This document shows positions 49,805 through 58,015 of a DNA stretch of 64,000 nucleotides, piece after piece. The position numbers were made by a program, and so were the translations under genes. How positions within the stretch are numbered: position 1 is the first letter of the stretch; every line of letters begins with the position of its first letter. The stretch comes from Caballeronia sp. LZ062 (GTDB taxonomy: Bacteria > Pseudomonadota > Gammaproteobacteria > Burkholderiales > Burkholderiaceae), in the NCBI RefSeq assembly GCF_031450785.1, contig NZ_JARTWB010000001.1, positions 1,240,001-1,304,000 on the forward strand, read 5' to 3'. The notes beneath the pieces are model-generated. The model saw only the letters and a program-made list of their open reading frames with translations, was not told the DNA's origin and did not search any database.

Positions 49805-50225
49805 GGTCGATTGCATTCTGAATGCAAAGCGCCGTTCGCGCGCTGAACTTTCTTTCCACGCTTCAACAAGGTCAGCGGCGAGCCTTCACGGCTCGCGCTG
49901 ACTCCTTCCTTCGCGTTCGTCACAACGCTGCCTTCTCGCAGGCGACTCGCACCATCTAGCGCGCGGCGTCAATTAATCAAGACGACTTACGAATTAAGAA
50001 TTCTCGGGATGTCTTTTCAATGTCGATTGATTGAAAATTCCGCCCGGTGCTTTCAACTGCGCAGGCTAAAAATAAACCGAGGGCCGCAACGTCGCACTGC
50101 TCGCAGAGCGTCGGCCGTGGGCGAATGCACCTGTCCGGCGTCAAGGTGAGAGCGTGTCCCTGCCCCTTATCGCAGGGCACGCTCGAAGTTGGAACCGATC
50201 TCTCTTACTTGCTTGGAGTTTCGAA
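49805..50225. other. Long upstream region of the fimbrial operon
   Basis: About 420 bp without a gene. An inverted repeat TTGCATTCTGAATGCAA (about 49812-49828) lies just after the nrdJ stop. The AT-rich stretch near 49970-50080 is the likely site of the fimbrial promoter. I see no invertible-element repeats that would indicate phase variation. Confidence 0.5.
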
Positions 50226-50771
50226 ATGAAGAAGTCCCTGATCTCGGCTGTCATTGCTGGCCTGTTGGGCGTCGCAGCGAGCGGTGCGTTCGCGTCCGAT
50301 GGAACCATCACGTTCAACGGCGCGCTGACGGCCAGCACCTGCACGATCAATGGCAACGGCACGTCGTCGAAGGACTTTACCGTCACGCTGCCGACCGTGT
50401 CTACCTCGACGCTGACGGCGTCGGGCCAGACCGCGGGCGCGACATCCTACAACATCGCGCTGAGTGCATGTGCGCCGGTGACGGCCTCGAGCAAGGCAGC
50501 GGTGTTCTATGAAGCCGGCACGACGGTCGATCCCGCAGATGGCCGCCTGATCGTCGCCGCCGGTGGCGCGAAGAACGTCAAGCTGGAACTGCTGAATCAG
50601 GACCAGACGCAAATCAAGGCCGGCTATTCGCGCGACCTGCAGAACTCGAAGCCGGCCGACATCTCGTCGGGCTCGGCCACGCTGAGCTACGAGGTCCGCT
50701 ACTACGCAACCGGCGCGACGTCGGCAGGCGCGGCCAACTCGTCCGTCGTGTACAGCATCGACTACCAATAA
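50226..50771 (+). CDS. Chaperone-usher fimbrial major subunit
   Basis: A 181-residue type 1-like pilin: signal peptide MKKSLISAVIAGLLGVAASG, then GTITFNGALTASTCTINGNG with the conserved cysteine, a second cysteine in IALSACAPVTAS, and the C-terminal donor-strand pattern (ATLSYEVRYYATG, SSVVYSIDYQ with penultimate aromatic). First gene of the fimbrial operon. The upstream in-frame extension from 50154 lacks a signal and is rejected. Confidence 0.92.
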   Translation: MKKSLISAVIAGLLGVAASGAFASDGTITFNGALTASTCTINGNGTSSKDFTVTLPTVSTSTLTASGQTAGATSYNIALSACAPVTASSKAAVFYEAGTTVDPADGRLIVAAGGAKNVKLELLNQDQTQIKAGYSRDLQNSKPADISSGSATLSYEVRYYATGATSAGAANSSVVYSIDYQ

Positions 50772-50886
50772 GCGGTGTCGTGTCAGCGGGAATTTTGCAT
50801 GCCGTACGCAGAATTCCCGGTGCAAGGGCGGGCACATGCCCGCCTCTCCTGGATATCGTGCTTCGCTTGGGCGCTTCTTCGTCACT

Positions 50887-51630
50887 ATGAAACTGTTTAG
50901 CCGACTCGCATCTATTGCGATGCTTCTTGCCGTGATTCAGGGCTTTGGCCCGCAGGCTCGTGCTTCGGTGGTTATCGCCGGCACGCGCGTCGTGTACAAC
51001 CAGAGCGATTCCGAAGTCACCGTCAAGCTGACCAACAACGGCAAGCTGCCCGGTCTCACGAAAGTCTGGATCGATAATGGCGATGCCGACGCCAAGCCCG
51101 ATACCATCGACGTGCCCTTCACGATCACGCCGCCCATGATGCGCATCGATCCGGGCAAGTCGCAGACACTGCGCATCATGTCGACCGGGGAGCCTCTTCC
51201 GGGCAACAACGAATCCGTGCTCTACCTGAACGTGCTGGAAGTGCCGCCGAAGCCGACAGGCGACGAAGCGAGCGCCAATCAGTTGCAGCTCGCGTTTCGC
51301 ACGCGCATCAAGTTCTTCTATCGGCCGGCGGGCTTGAAGGGGCAGGCGAGCGACGCGCCGCAGTCCATCGTGTGGCATCTAAAGCGCGAAGGCGGCAAGA
51401 ACGCGCTGGTCGCCGATAACCCGACGCAGTATCACGTGTCGTTCGACCGTGTGGAACTGACGGATGGCGCGCACACGGCGCTATTCACGGACGGCGGCAT
51501 GGTTCGGCCCGGCCAGAGCGAGACGTTCCCGCTCAAGGGCGAACTCCCCGCCGCGGGCGCAAAGGTTCGCTATACCGCGATCAACGACTATGGCGGCCCG
51601 CAGACCGGTGACGCCACGCTCGCCCCCTGA
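50887..51630 (+). CDS. Periplasmic fimbrial chaperone (PapD/FimC family)
   Basis: A 247-residue chaperone with signal peptide (LASIAMLLAVIQGFGPQARA) and two Ig-like domains: SVVIAGTRVVYNQSDSEVTV, TPPMMRIDPGKSQTLRIMST, NESVLYLNVLEVPPKP and RTRIKFFYRPAGLKG. The subunit-binding Arg (GTRVVY) and Lys (RIKFFYRP) are in place. It donates a strand to pilins before usher assembly. Confidence 0.93.
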   Translation: MKLFSRLASIAMLLAVIQGFGPQARASVVIAGTRVVYNQSDSEVTVKLTNNGKLPGLTKVWIDNGDADAKPDTIDVPFTITPPMMRIDPGKSQTLRIMSTGEPLPGNNESVLYLNVLEVPPKPTGDEASANQLQLAFRTRIKFFYRPAGLKGQASDAPQSIVWHLKREGGKNALVADNPTQYHVSFDRVELTDGAHTALFTDGGMVRPGQSETFPLKGELPAAGAKVRYTAINDYGGPQTGDATLAP

Positions 51631-51773
51631 TCCGCAGCGTCGCCCACTGCCACAAGCCGGCTGCCAGACGCCCGCGCAGTTGAAAGCGCCGCAATGACCC
51701 CGTAGAGATGCCCTTGTGTGCATGCCTTGCCGCATGCCGGGGCCGGCTTTGCTCGCACATTTCGGATAACTGA

Positions 51774-54365
51774 ATGAAAACGCACCAATGCAGCGCCCAC
51801 TTGTCCGGCGCGCGATTGAGACCTGTCACGCTGTTCACGCTTCAGGCTTTGGCCGCGATGGGCGTCAGCGCGCACGCCTGGGCGGACGCTTCGCCGCAGC
51901 CCGCAGCCGTCGAATTCAACGAGCAGTTTCTGGATTCGAGCGGCGGCCTGAAGCTGGACATCTCACGTTTCAACAACGGCCAGCCGGTCCTGCCAGGCAC
52001 ATATCGCGCCGATACCTACGTCAACAACGTCTGGCGCGGCAAGTTTAGCGTGGAGGTGCGCGATTCCACGCAGCATCCCGGCGTGGTGCAGCCGTGCGTG
52101 ACGGCGGACCTGCTTGAGAGCTTCGGTGTCGATCTGCGCAAGCTCTCGCCTGAAGCGGCCGCGAAGCTCGAATCAGCTGCTAACGCCTGCCTGACGCTGC
52201 CGGACCTGATCCCCGGTGCCATCGCGATGTTCGACGGCGGCGAGCAGCGTCTCGACGTGAGTGTGCCGCAAATCGCAATGAACAGCCGCGCCCGCGGCTA
52301 TGTCGATCCGAAATACTGGGACGACGGCATCAACGCCGGCACGCTCCAGTACAACGCGAACGTGTATCACAGTTCCGCAGGCGGATTCGACAACGATTCG
52401 GAATACCTCGGCCTGATCGGCGGCATCAACGTCGGTCCGTGGCGTTTCCGCTATCAGGGCAACGTCACGCACAACAACGTCAGCGGCTCGCATTATCAGA
52501 GCGTGCAGACCTATGCGCAGCGTGCGTTCAAGGACATCAAGAGTCAGTTGACGGTTGGCGACACCTTCACCGACGGCGCTCTTTTCGACAGCTTCGGCGT
52601 GCGCGGCGCCACGCTCGGCACCGATGACCGGATGTTTCCGGAGTCGCAGCGCGGCTACGCGCCGGTGGTGCACGGCATCGCCAATAGCAATGCGCGCGTG
52701 CAGGTCAGGCAGAACGGCAACATCATCTACGAGACGACGGTCGCGCCGGGCGCGTTCGAAATCGACGACCTGTATCCGACGGGTTATGGCGGCAACCTCG
52801 ACGTGATCGTCACCGAGGCCGACGGCACACAGCATATTTCGACGGTTCCGTACGCGGCTGCCGTGAACGCGCTGCGGCCGGGCGTCACGCGCTATAGCGC
52901 GAGCATCGGGCAGTACCGTGATCCGAACGTCGATATTCATCCGTTCGTCTCGCAGTTCACGTTACAGCGCGGCATTAGCAATCTGGTGACGCTCTACGGC
53001 GGCGTGAGCGCAGCCGACTTGTATTTCTCTACGATGATCGGCACCGCGCTCAACACGAGCGTCGGCGCATTCGGTCTCGACGTCACGCAGGCGACCGCCA
53101 GCTTCAAGGGCTACGGCACGCGCAACGGGGCGAGTGTGCGGATCAGCTATTCGCGCCTGTTCGAGCCGACAAATACTAACATCGCGATTGCTGCGTATCG
53201 CTATTCGACGAGCGGCTTCTTCTCGCTGCCCGACGCCGTGATGATGCGGCAACTGAACGAGATACATCAGCCCGGCCTCATGACCGCGCTGCAAAAGTCT
53301 CGCGTGCAGTTCACGCTGAACCAGAGCATCGGGGCGGGCGCGCAGTATGGCTCGCTCTATGCGATGGGTTCCTTCCAGACGTACTGGAATCGGTCCAACC
53401 ACGATACGCAGCTGCAAATCGGCTACAGCAACAGCTGGAAGCGCATGACGTACGGCGCATCGTTCGTGCGGCAGTTCCAGGTCAACACGAACCGGTGGGA
53501 CAACCGCATCATGCTGAACATGTCGATTCCGCTCGGCTTCGGCGCGCATGCGCCGCAGTCGACGACCAACTTCCAGCACGACACCGCGGACGGCAGTTCG
53601 ACCATCCAGCAATCGGTCACGGGTACGCTCGGCACCGACAACGCATTCAGCTACGGCATCAACGCGACGTTGAACGATGGCGGCAGCCACAGCAGCAGTT
53701 CGGCGAGTGCGGGCGGCAACATCGGATACGCGGCTCCGTTTGCGTTGCTCACGGCAAATGCCAGTACCGGACGCAACTATTCGCAGATCGGGGCAGGCAT
53801 GTCGGGCGGCCTGGTGGCGTGGCGCGACGGTGTCGCGTTTACGCCGAATATGGGCGATACCGTCGCGGTCGTCGAAGCAAGCGACGCGGCTGGCGCACGC
53901 CTCGCCAACGGCGCCGGCCTGCGCGTCGACCGGTGGGGGCACGCTGTCGTATCCGGCATGCAGCCGTATTCGAACAACGACATCGAACTGGACCCGAAAG
54001 GCTTGCCGATCAACATCGCGCTGAAGTCCACCGTGCAGCGCACCGCACCGACTGCCGGCGCCGTAGTGCGGCTCAAGTTCGAGACGGAGAACATGGGCAA
54101 GCCTGCCGTCATGCGCGTGTCGCAAGCGGATGGACAGCCCCTGCCGTTCGGCTCGGAAGTGTTCGACGCTGACAATCGCAGCGTCGGCACGGTGGCGCAG
54201 GGCAGCCGCATCATCGCGACCGGTCTCAAGGCCGACGCCGGCACGCTGAACGTGAAATGGGGCGAAGCGCCCGAGCAGCGCTGCGCGGTGCGCTATCAGT
54301 TGCCGGCTCTGACCGATGCGTCGAAGCCGAACTCGATCAGCATATCGGACGCCGTCTGCCAGTAA
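51774..54365 (+). CDS. Outer-membrane fimbrial usher (FimD/PapC family)
   Basis: An 863-residue usher: signal peptide, N-terminal chaperone-binding domain (VEFNEQFLDSSGGLKLDISR, FNNGQPVLPGTYRADTYVNN), 24-strand barrel with plug (GDTFTDGALFDSFGVRGATL, PVVHGIANSNARVQVRQNGN, TVAPGAFEIDDLYPTGYGGN) and C-terminal domains ending with PVGQ-type PALTDASKPNSISISDAVCQ. Length is normal. It follows the chaperone by 143 bp. Confidence 0.95.
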   Translation: MKTHQCSAHLSGARLRPVTLFTLQALAAMGVSAHAWADASPQPAAVEFNEQFLDSSGGLKLDISRFNNGQPVLPGTYRADTYVNNVWRGKFSVEVRDSTQHPGVVQPCVTADLLESFGVDLRKLSPEAAAKLESAANACLTLPDLIPGAIAMFDGGEQRLDVSVPQIAMNSRARGYVDPKYWDDGINAGTLQYNANVYHSSAGGFDNDSEYLGLIGGINVGPWRFRYQGNVTHNNVSGSHYQSVQTYAQRAFKDIKSQLTVGDTFTDGALFDSFGVRGATLGTDDRMFPESQRGYAPVVHGIANSNARVQVRQNGNIIYETTVAPGAFEIDDLYPTGYGGNLDVIVTEADGTQHISTVPYAAAVNALRPGVTRYSASIGQYRDPNVDIHPFVSQFTLQRGISNLVTLYGGVSAADLYFSTMIGTALNTSVGAFGLDVTQATASFKGYGTRNGASVRISYSRLFEPTNTNIAIAAYRYSTSGFFSLPDAVMMRQLNEIHQPGLMTALQKSRVQFTLNQSIGAGAQYGSLYAMGSFQTYWNRSNHDTQLQIGYSNSWKRMTYGASFVRQFQVNTNRWDNRIMLNMSIPLGFGAHAPQSTTNFQHDTADGSSTIQQSVTGTLGTDNAFSYGINATLNDGGSHSSSSASAGGNIGYAAPFALLTANASTGRNYSQIGAGMSGGLVAWRDGVAFTPNMGDTVAVVEASDAAGARLANGAGLRVDRWGHAVVSGMQPYSNNDIELDPKGLPINIALKSTVQRTAPTAGAVVRLKFETENMGKPAVMRVSQADGQPLPFGSEVFDADNRSVGTVAQGSRIIATGLKADAGTLNVKWGEAPEQRCAVRYQLPALTDASKPNSISISDAVCQ

Positions 54366-54398
54366 GCGCCAATCAACTCTAATAGTCAGGAAACCAAA

Positions 54399-55481
54399 AT
54401 GAAACGCATGAATCGGCTCGCAGTCGGGCTGCTGCGGTGGGTGTTGTGCTGGATGGCTGCGCTGATGCTCGTGCCGTCGTCCGCATGGGCCACTGCTAGT
54501 TGCACGGTCAACTACAGTTCGTTCACGCTGACGCTGCCACCTTCGGTCGCGGTCGCGCGTGACTTGCCGAACGGATCGATACTGACGGCATGGTCGCTGT
54601 CGCCCTCGAAGAACGATTATTGGACCTGCATCGTGACGGGGCAGGTCTATACGGGCACGGACTTCGAGACGGCGGGCATCACGACGGGCGGACCGACCGT
54701 GTATACGGCCAATTACCAGGGCGTGGATTTCGAGGTATATCCGACCAATGTGCCGGGCGTGGGCATCGCCATGGGCGGTTATGTCATTCCGAACAGCCTT
54801 CCTGCAGGGCCCCGCACGTTTTCCAAACTCGGTCGTCAATGGAATAACAATGGCACGATCTACAACGGCGGCCAGTTGATCGTCGCATTAGTCAAGATTG
54901 GAGACATCACGCCGGGCACCGCAACGGGCATGGTCGCGCAGGCGTTCTCGTGGCAGACGCTAACGCCGCCGCCGGCGGGGGACGTGCCGTCGGCTGGCGT
55001 CATCAATTTCTACATCACGCCGGTGGTCATTACCGTGCTGACCTGCCAGACGCCCGATGTCACGGTGCCGATGGGGATTCAGGGACCGGCTGATCTTCCG
55101 AGTATCGGGCCGGCGCCGAGCAAGGTTTCATCGTTCAATCTGAGTCTGAACAATTGTCCCGGCGGAACGGCCGTGAGCGGAACATATGCAGGGCAGATTC
55201 ACAGCATCCAGTACAGGATCGATCCGTCGAGCGGGCTGGTGGCCGGCTACAGCAATGTCGCCGCGTTGAGCGGGTCGCCGACTGCGGCGGGCGTGGGCAT
55301 TCAGCTCTACGACCGGACCGGTGCGGTCTTCCCATACGGGACGTATATCGCGTTGAACGGCTTCGACAGCGCTAATGGCGGCAACTACACCATACCGATG
55401 CAAGCGCGCTATTACCGCACTGGCGCGCTCGGAGCGGGTCCCGCCAACGCGACGATGACCATGACCGTGCTGTACCAGTGA
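54399..55481 (+). CDS. Fimbrial tip adhesin-type subunit
   Basis: A 360-residue two-domain protein with a signal peptide (LLRWVLCWMAALMLVPSSAW A). The N-terminal half (TASCTVNYSSFTLTLPPSVA onward, with WTCIVTGQVYTGTDFETAGI) looks like a lectin or receptor-binding domain. The C-terminal half is a pilin domain (LTCQTPDVTVPMGIQGPADL, FNLSLNNCPGGTAV, ATMTMTVLYQ). Position after the usher and the two-domain layout match FimH-like adhesins. Ligand unknown. Confidence 0.85.
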   Translation: MKRMNRLAVGLLRWVLCWMAALMLVPSSAWATASCTVNYSSFTLTLPPSVAVARDLPNGSILTAWSLSPSKNDYWTCIVTGQVYTGTDFETAGITTGGPTVYTANYQGVDFEVYPTNVPGVGIAMGGYVIPNSLPAGPRTFSKLGRQWNNNGTIYNGGQLIVALVKIGDITPGTATGMVAQAFSWQTLTPPPAGDVPSAGVINFYITPVVITVLTCQTPDVTVPMGIQGPADLPSIGPAPSKVSSFNLSLNNCPGGTAVSGTYAGQIHSIQYRIDPSSGLVAGYSNVAALSGSPTAAGVGIQLYDRTGAVFPYGTYIALNGFDSANGGNYTIPMQARYYRTGALGAGPANATMTMTVLYQ

Positions 55482-55525
55482 TCCGTCCATCGGGCGGCCA
55501 GCAACATCGATTCAGGAGAACACAC

Positions 55526-56044
55526 ATGAACAGATTGAAAACCGCGCTCGTCGCAGTCGGCCTGGCGACGGCATCATCGGCCTTCGCCGCCGACGCCACG
55601 TTGACCTTTACCGGCACCATCATCCTGCCGACCTGCACGGTGGATCCAAGCTCCGTCACGCAAACGATCCCGCTCGGGACCGCGCGAACGACGGACTTCG
55701 CAGGCGTCGGCGACGTCAAGAACGCGACGCCCTTCAACCTCAAACTCAACAACTGTGCTGCAAATACAGCGGTCTCCATGACCATCAACGGAACGGCCGA
55801 CACGGTGCAAAGCGTGCTCAAGAATACGGGCACGGCAACGCAAGTCGGCGTGCAACTGTTGAAGGCCGTTAATGTGGGTGACACGTCCGGTTCACCCATC
55901 ACGCTGAATACGTCCGCGACGATCGGAACGGTCGACGCGACCAACGCATTGACCATTCCGATGGTCGCCCAGTTCTACCGGCTGGGCACCATGACGGGCG
56001 GAACCGTGTCGGCGGCGGCTACCGTCAACTTCGCCTATAACTGA
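55526..56044 (+). CDS. Fimbrial minor subunit
   Basis: A 172-residue pilin: signal peptide (LKTALVAVGLATASSAFAAD), ATLTFTGTIILPTCTVDPSS, LKLNNCAANTAVSMTING and the terminal AATVNFAYN. The true start is the ATG at 55526 with AGGAG upstream. It closes the fimbrial operon, and a new unit of small peptides begins 125 bp later. Confidence 0.92.
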   Translation: MNRLKTALVAVGLATASSAFAADATLTFTGTIILPTCTVDPSSVTQTIPLGTARTTDFAGVGDVKNATPFNLKLNNCAANTAVSMTINGTADTVQSVLKNTGTATQVGVQLLKAVNVGDTSGSPITLNTSATIGTVDATNALTIPMVAQFYRLGTMTGGTVSAAATVNFAYN

Positions 56045-56169
56045 TAGACAGGAATGCAGAGTATTGGCGCAACTCCGTATAGGGACACACGGCGTTGCGC
56101 GGTAAATTGGGCGAGTGGCGCTCCGACAGTGCCATGAACCCTTGTTTTTCGTAACTTAGAGACACTGAA

Positions 56170-56394
56170 ATGCAAAAAATCGACCGTAACACCTTGGCAC
56201 ACGCTGAACTCGCAGGCGGCACTGCCAAGGCGTCGAGCAGCTCTTCTTCAAACACGAATGTGAAGATTTCGATCGCCGGTTCGTCGAGCGCATCCGGCGG
56301 CGGGTCTGGCGGCGGGTCCGGCGGAGGGTCCGGCGGCAGCTCGAACAATTCGAACGACAAAGGCGGGTTCGCGGCCGCGCTAAGAGCGCACTGA
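56170..56394 (+). CDS. Double-glycine leader peptide 1 (bacteriocin/microcin-like precursor)
   Basis: A 74-residue precursor. The leader MQKIDRNTLAHAELAGG ends in a double-glycine site of the kind cut by C39 peptidases. The core contains SSNTNVKISIAGSSSASGGG and a (GGGS)n run, then NNSNDKGGFAAALRAH; overall rich in Ser, Gly and Asn with no cysteine. A second, shorter gene shares 13 of 17 leader residues and the SSNTxVxI motif. A terminator follows at once, so it is its own transcript. The exporter genes lie about 0.6-5 kb downstream. Product activity unknown. Confidence 0.75.
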   Translation: MQKIDRNTLAHAELAGGTAKASSSSSSNTNVKISIAGSSSASGGGSGGGSGGGSGGSSNNSNDKGGFAAALRAH

Positions 56395-56412
56395 TTCGGG
56401 CTTGCGCAAAGC

Positions 56413-56443
56413 AAGGCCATCCTCTACGAGGGTGGCCTTTTTT
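56413..56443 (+). terminator. Rho-independent terminator after peptide 1
   Basis: AAGGCCATCC pairs with GGGTGGCCTT (one wobble) across a 7-base loop and is followed by TTTT. It lies 19 bp after the stop of peptide 1 and separates it from the rest of the cluster. Confidence 0.85.
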
Positions 56444-56800
56444 GTTTTGTTATTGCACGTGACGTGGATTGACGTTGGTCCAGATGCGCCGAGACCGGAT
56501 CGCTTCCGTTAGGCACGTATTTGGAGATTACGTTTGCACAGTCGCACGTTTCAGGCGTCTTATTCCTACCAATGCGCTAATAAGTTGCCGTCTTCAGGCT
56601 AGTCGTCGGGCGGTATTGCTTAATGGCGCGTCTTTCGGAGTTTTCGTCGTTTACCGGCATGATCGAAATGATTAAGATCGCCCATTCAGGATAATTAAAC
56701 ATTTCCTGATAACGCCCAAACAGAGTAGGGCCGACTGTCGGGATCATCCAATTTCGGTCGGCACTACTCATATTCAGAAACTTTGCAGGAGGAAATGAAA
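56444..56800 (+). promoter_or_regulatory. Leader region of peptide 2, AT-rich
   Basis: About 357 bp without a convincing gene. It contains GCCGAC ... GTCGGC, a pair of inverted arms near 56731-56762, and AT-rich sequence near 56670-56720 likely to hold the promoter of peptide 2 and perhaps of the whole exporter operon. A minus-strand open frame here overlaps peptide 2 and has no support. Confidence 0.4.
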
Positions 56801-56917
56801 ATGCAGAAAATCGAACGCAACGCATTGGCGCAAGCTTCGCTGGCTGGTGGATGCCATAAGGCAAACAGCCAGGCATCGTCCAATACGACGGTCGTTATTT
56901 ACGTGACGGGTAAGTAA
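56801..56917 (+). CDS. Double-glycine leader peptide 2 (bacteriocin/microcin-like precursor)
   Basis: A 38-codon gene with a perfect AGGAGG 8 bp upstream. The leader MQKIERNALAQASLAGG is nearly the same as that of peptide 1, and the core is CHKANSQASSNTTVVIYVTG plus a final K. The core starts with Cys directly after GG and keeps SSNTxVxI[YS][VI]xG from peptide 1. It is the gene nearest the acyltransferase and exporter genes, so it is the likely cognate cargo. The role (antimicrobial, signal or surface peptide) is not evident. Confidence 0.75.
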   Translation: MQKIERNALAQASLAGGCHKANSQASSNTTVVIYVTGK

Positions 56918-56973
56918 GGCGATTCGCCAATGGGCTGTCTTCTCGCCAGCGTTATCGCCTGAGAGCTAGCCAG

Positions 56974-57001
56974 CGGGGCGGGACCTCGGTCTTGCCCCGC
57001 C
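56974..57001 (+). other. Strong intercistronic hairpin between peptide 2 and the exporter operon
   Basis: GCGGGGCGGGACC and GGTCTTGCCCCGC form a long stem (13 bp with two wobbles) around a TC turn. There is no T-run, so it fits an attenuator or RNA-processing/stability element rather than a full terminator. This would keep the exporter genes below the peptide gene in expression. Confidence 0.55.
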
Positions 57002-57023
57002 GCCACTTCCGGAAGAGTTCGTC

Positions 57024-57959
57024 ATGCTTGCCTTGCGTCCCGCGCTGAAGAAATGGATCGCCGTGCGAAAGCACCGCGTTCGGCGTTGTATTGTCGGTCG
57101 TATTCCGATGGCTTCAGTGGAAAGGCTCGCGGAGTTGTCGTGGCGCGTGGTTAGCGTAGTGGACGCGAACTGTAGGGCGAATGGGCAAATCCGGGCGGAG
57201 ATCGGTCGCGCCGCTCTGAATTTATCTAAGCGTCGCGCGCGTCGTGCGTGTTTCGGCGCTCAAGTCGAGAAACTGATCGACCAGCGCATCTATTATGGCC
57301 GCGACATTCGTCAACGGGAAGCGTGGGCGGATCTGGACGAAATTGCGAACATGCTGGTGGAGGCGGTGAATAAGCTAAAACGCGAAGCGCCTGCGCGGCC
57401 GGTATTCATCTCGCCATTTCACTTCGTATCGCAATACGCGAACATTTATATCGTCGAACGCATGGCCGCGCTGCTCGGGTTGAAGTCGATGTCCGTCGTA
57501 TCCGGCGTGCCACGCAATCAATACGGCGACGATCACGCGCTGATTCCCGGCATCAAGGTCCTTTACACCTATGGCGACGCGAACCGCAACGGGCTCGGCG
57601 TGCGCGTGGCGCGCTCGCTCAAGCGCGACGGCGTGGCCGTACTGTTTAGCGACGTTCCGCCGTTCACCATGCACCGCTATCCGATGGAGACGGTCGAAGT
57701 CACCATGTTCGGCAAGAGCGCCCGACTCCACAACGGCGTTTTTCGCATGGGCGACACGTTCGGTGCCGTGCTGCTGCCGTTCTATCTGCGCTTCACGCGA
57801 GGCCGCTTCGAAGCGCGGCTCTTCGACCCGCTGCCGCTCGATAAGCCGGAATCTCCACAGCGCCTCGCCGGCTATATCGAGACCGCGCTCGGCGACAACT
57901 ATGAGCAGTGGCTTCCGGCCGGGCACCCCGCCATGTACGCGTTCGCTCCGTCACGCTAG
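57024..57959 (+). CDS. LpxL-like (LPLAT) acyltransferase homologue in peptide cluster
   Basis: A 311-residue protein resembling lipid A lauroyl/myristoyl acyltransferases in its second half: PVFISPFHFVSQYANIYIVE (H133 region), RNGLGVRVARSLKRDGVAVL, FSDVPP, and NGVFRMGDTFGAVLLPFYLR followed by RGRFEARLFDPLP. The usual HX4(D/E) acidic residue is not present (position 138 is Tyr), and there is no obvious N-terminal membrane helix. It is the first gene after the two GG peptides, so it may acylate the peptides, a lipid needed for export or immunity, or have lost activity. Family placement is by pattern only. Confidence 0.65.
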   Translation: MLALRPALKKWIAVRKHRVRRCIVGRIPMASVERLAELSWRVVSVVDANCRANGQIRAEIGRAALNLSKRRARRACFGAQVEKLIDQRIYYGRDIRQREAWADLDEIANMLVEAVNKLKREAPARPVFISPFHFVSQYANIYIVERMAALLGLKSMSVVSGVPRNQYGDDHALIPGIKVLYTYGDANRNGLGVRVARSLKRDGVAVLFSDVPPFTMHRYPMETVEVTMFGKSARLHNGVFRMGDTFGAVLLPFYLRFTRGRFEARLFDPLPLDKPESPQRLAGYIETALGDNYEQWLPAGHPAMYAFAPSR

Positions 57960-58015
57960 GAAACCACAGCGCGATCGACAGTGCGCGATGCATCGTCATT
58001 CGCAGGCAATCTCTC

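Noticed and set aside
48011-49816. Large minus-strand open frame (601 codons)
   Set aside because: Antisense to nrdJ, whose motifs are clear on the plus strand.
49805-50225. Possible invertible phase-variation element upstream of the fimbrial genes
   Set aside because: Only one short palindrome was found; no pair of longer inverted repeats flanking a promoter and no recombinase gene nearby.
52962-54839. Large minus-strand open frame (625 codons)
   Set aside because: Antisense to the fimbrial usher and adhesin; no domain pattern.
56577-56876. Minus-strand open frame over the peptide 2 leader region
   Set aside because: No ribosome site or family; overlaps the better-supported peptide 2 gene and its promoter region.
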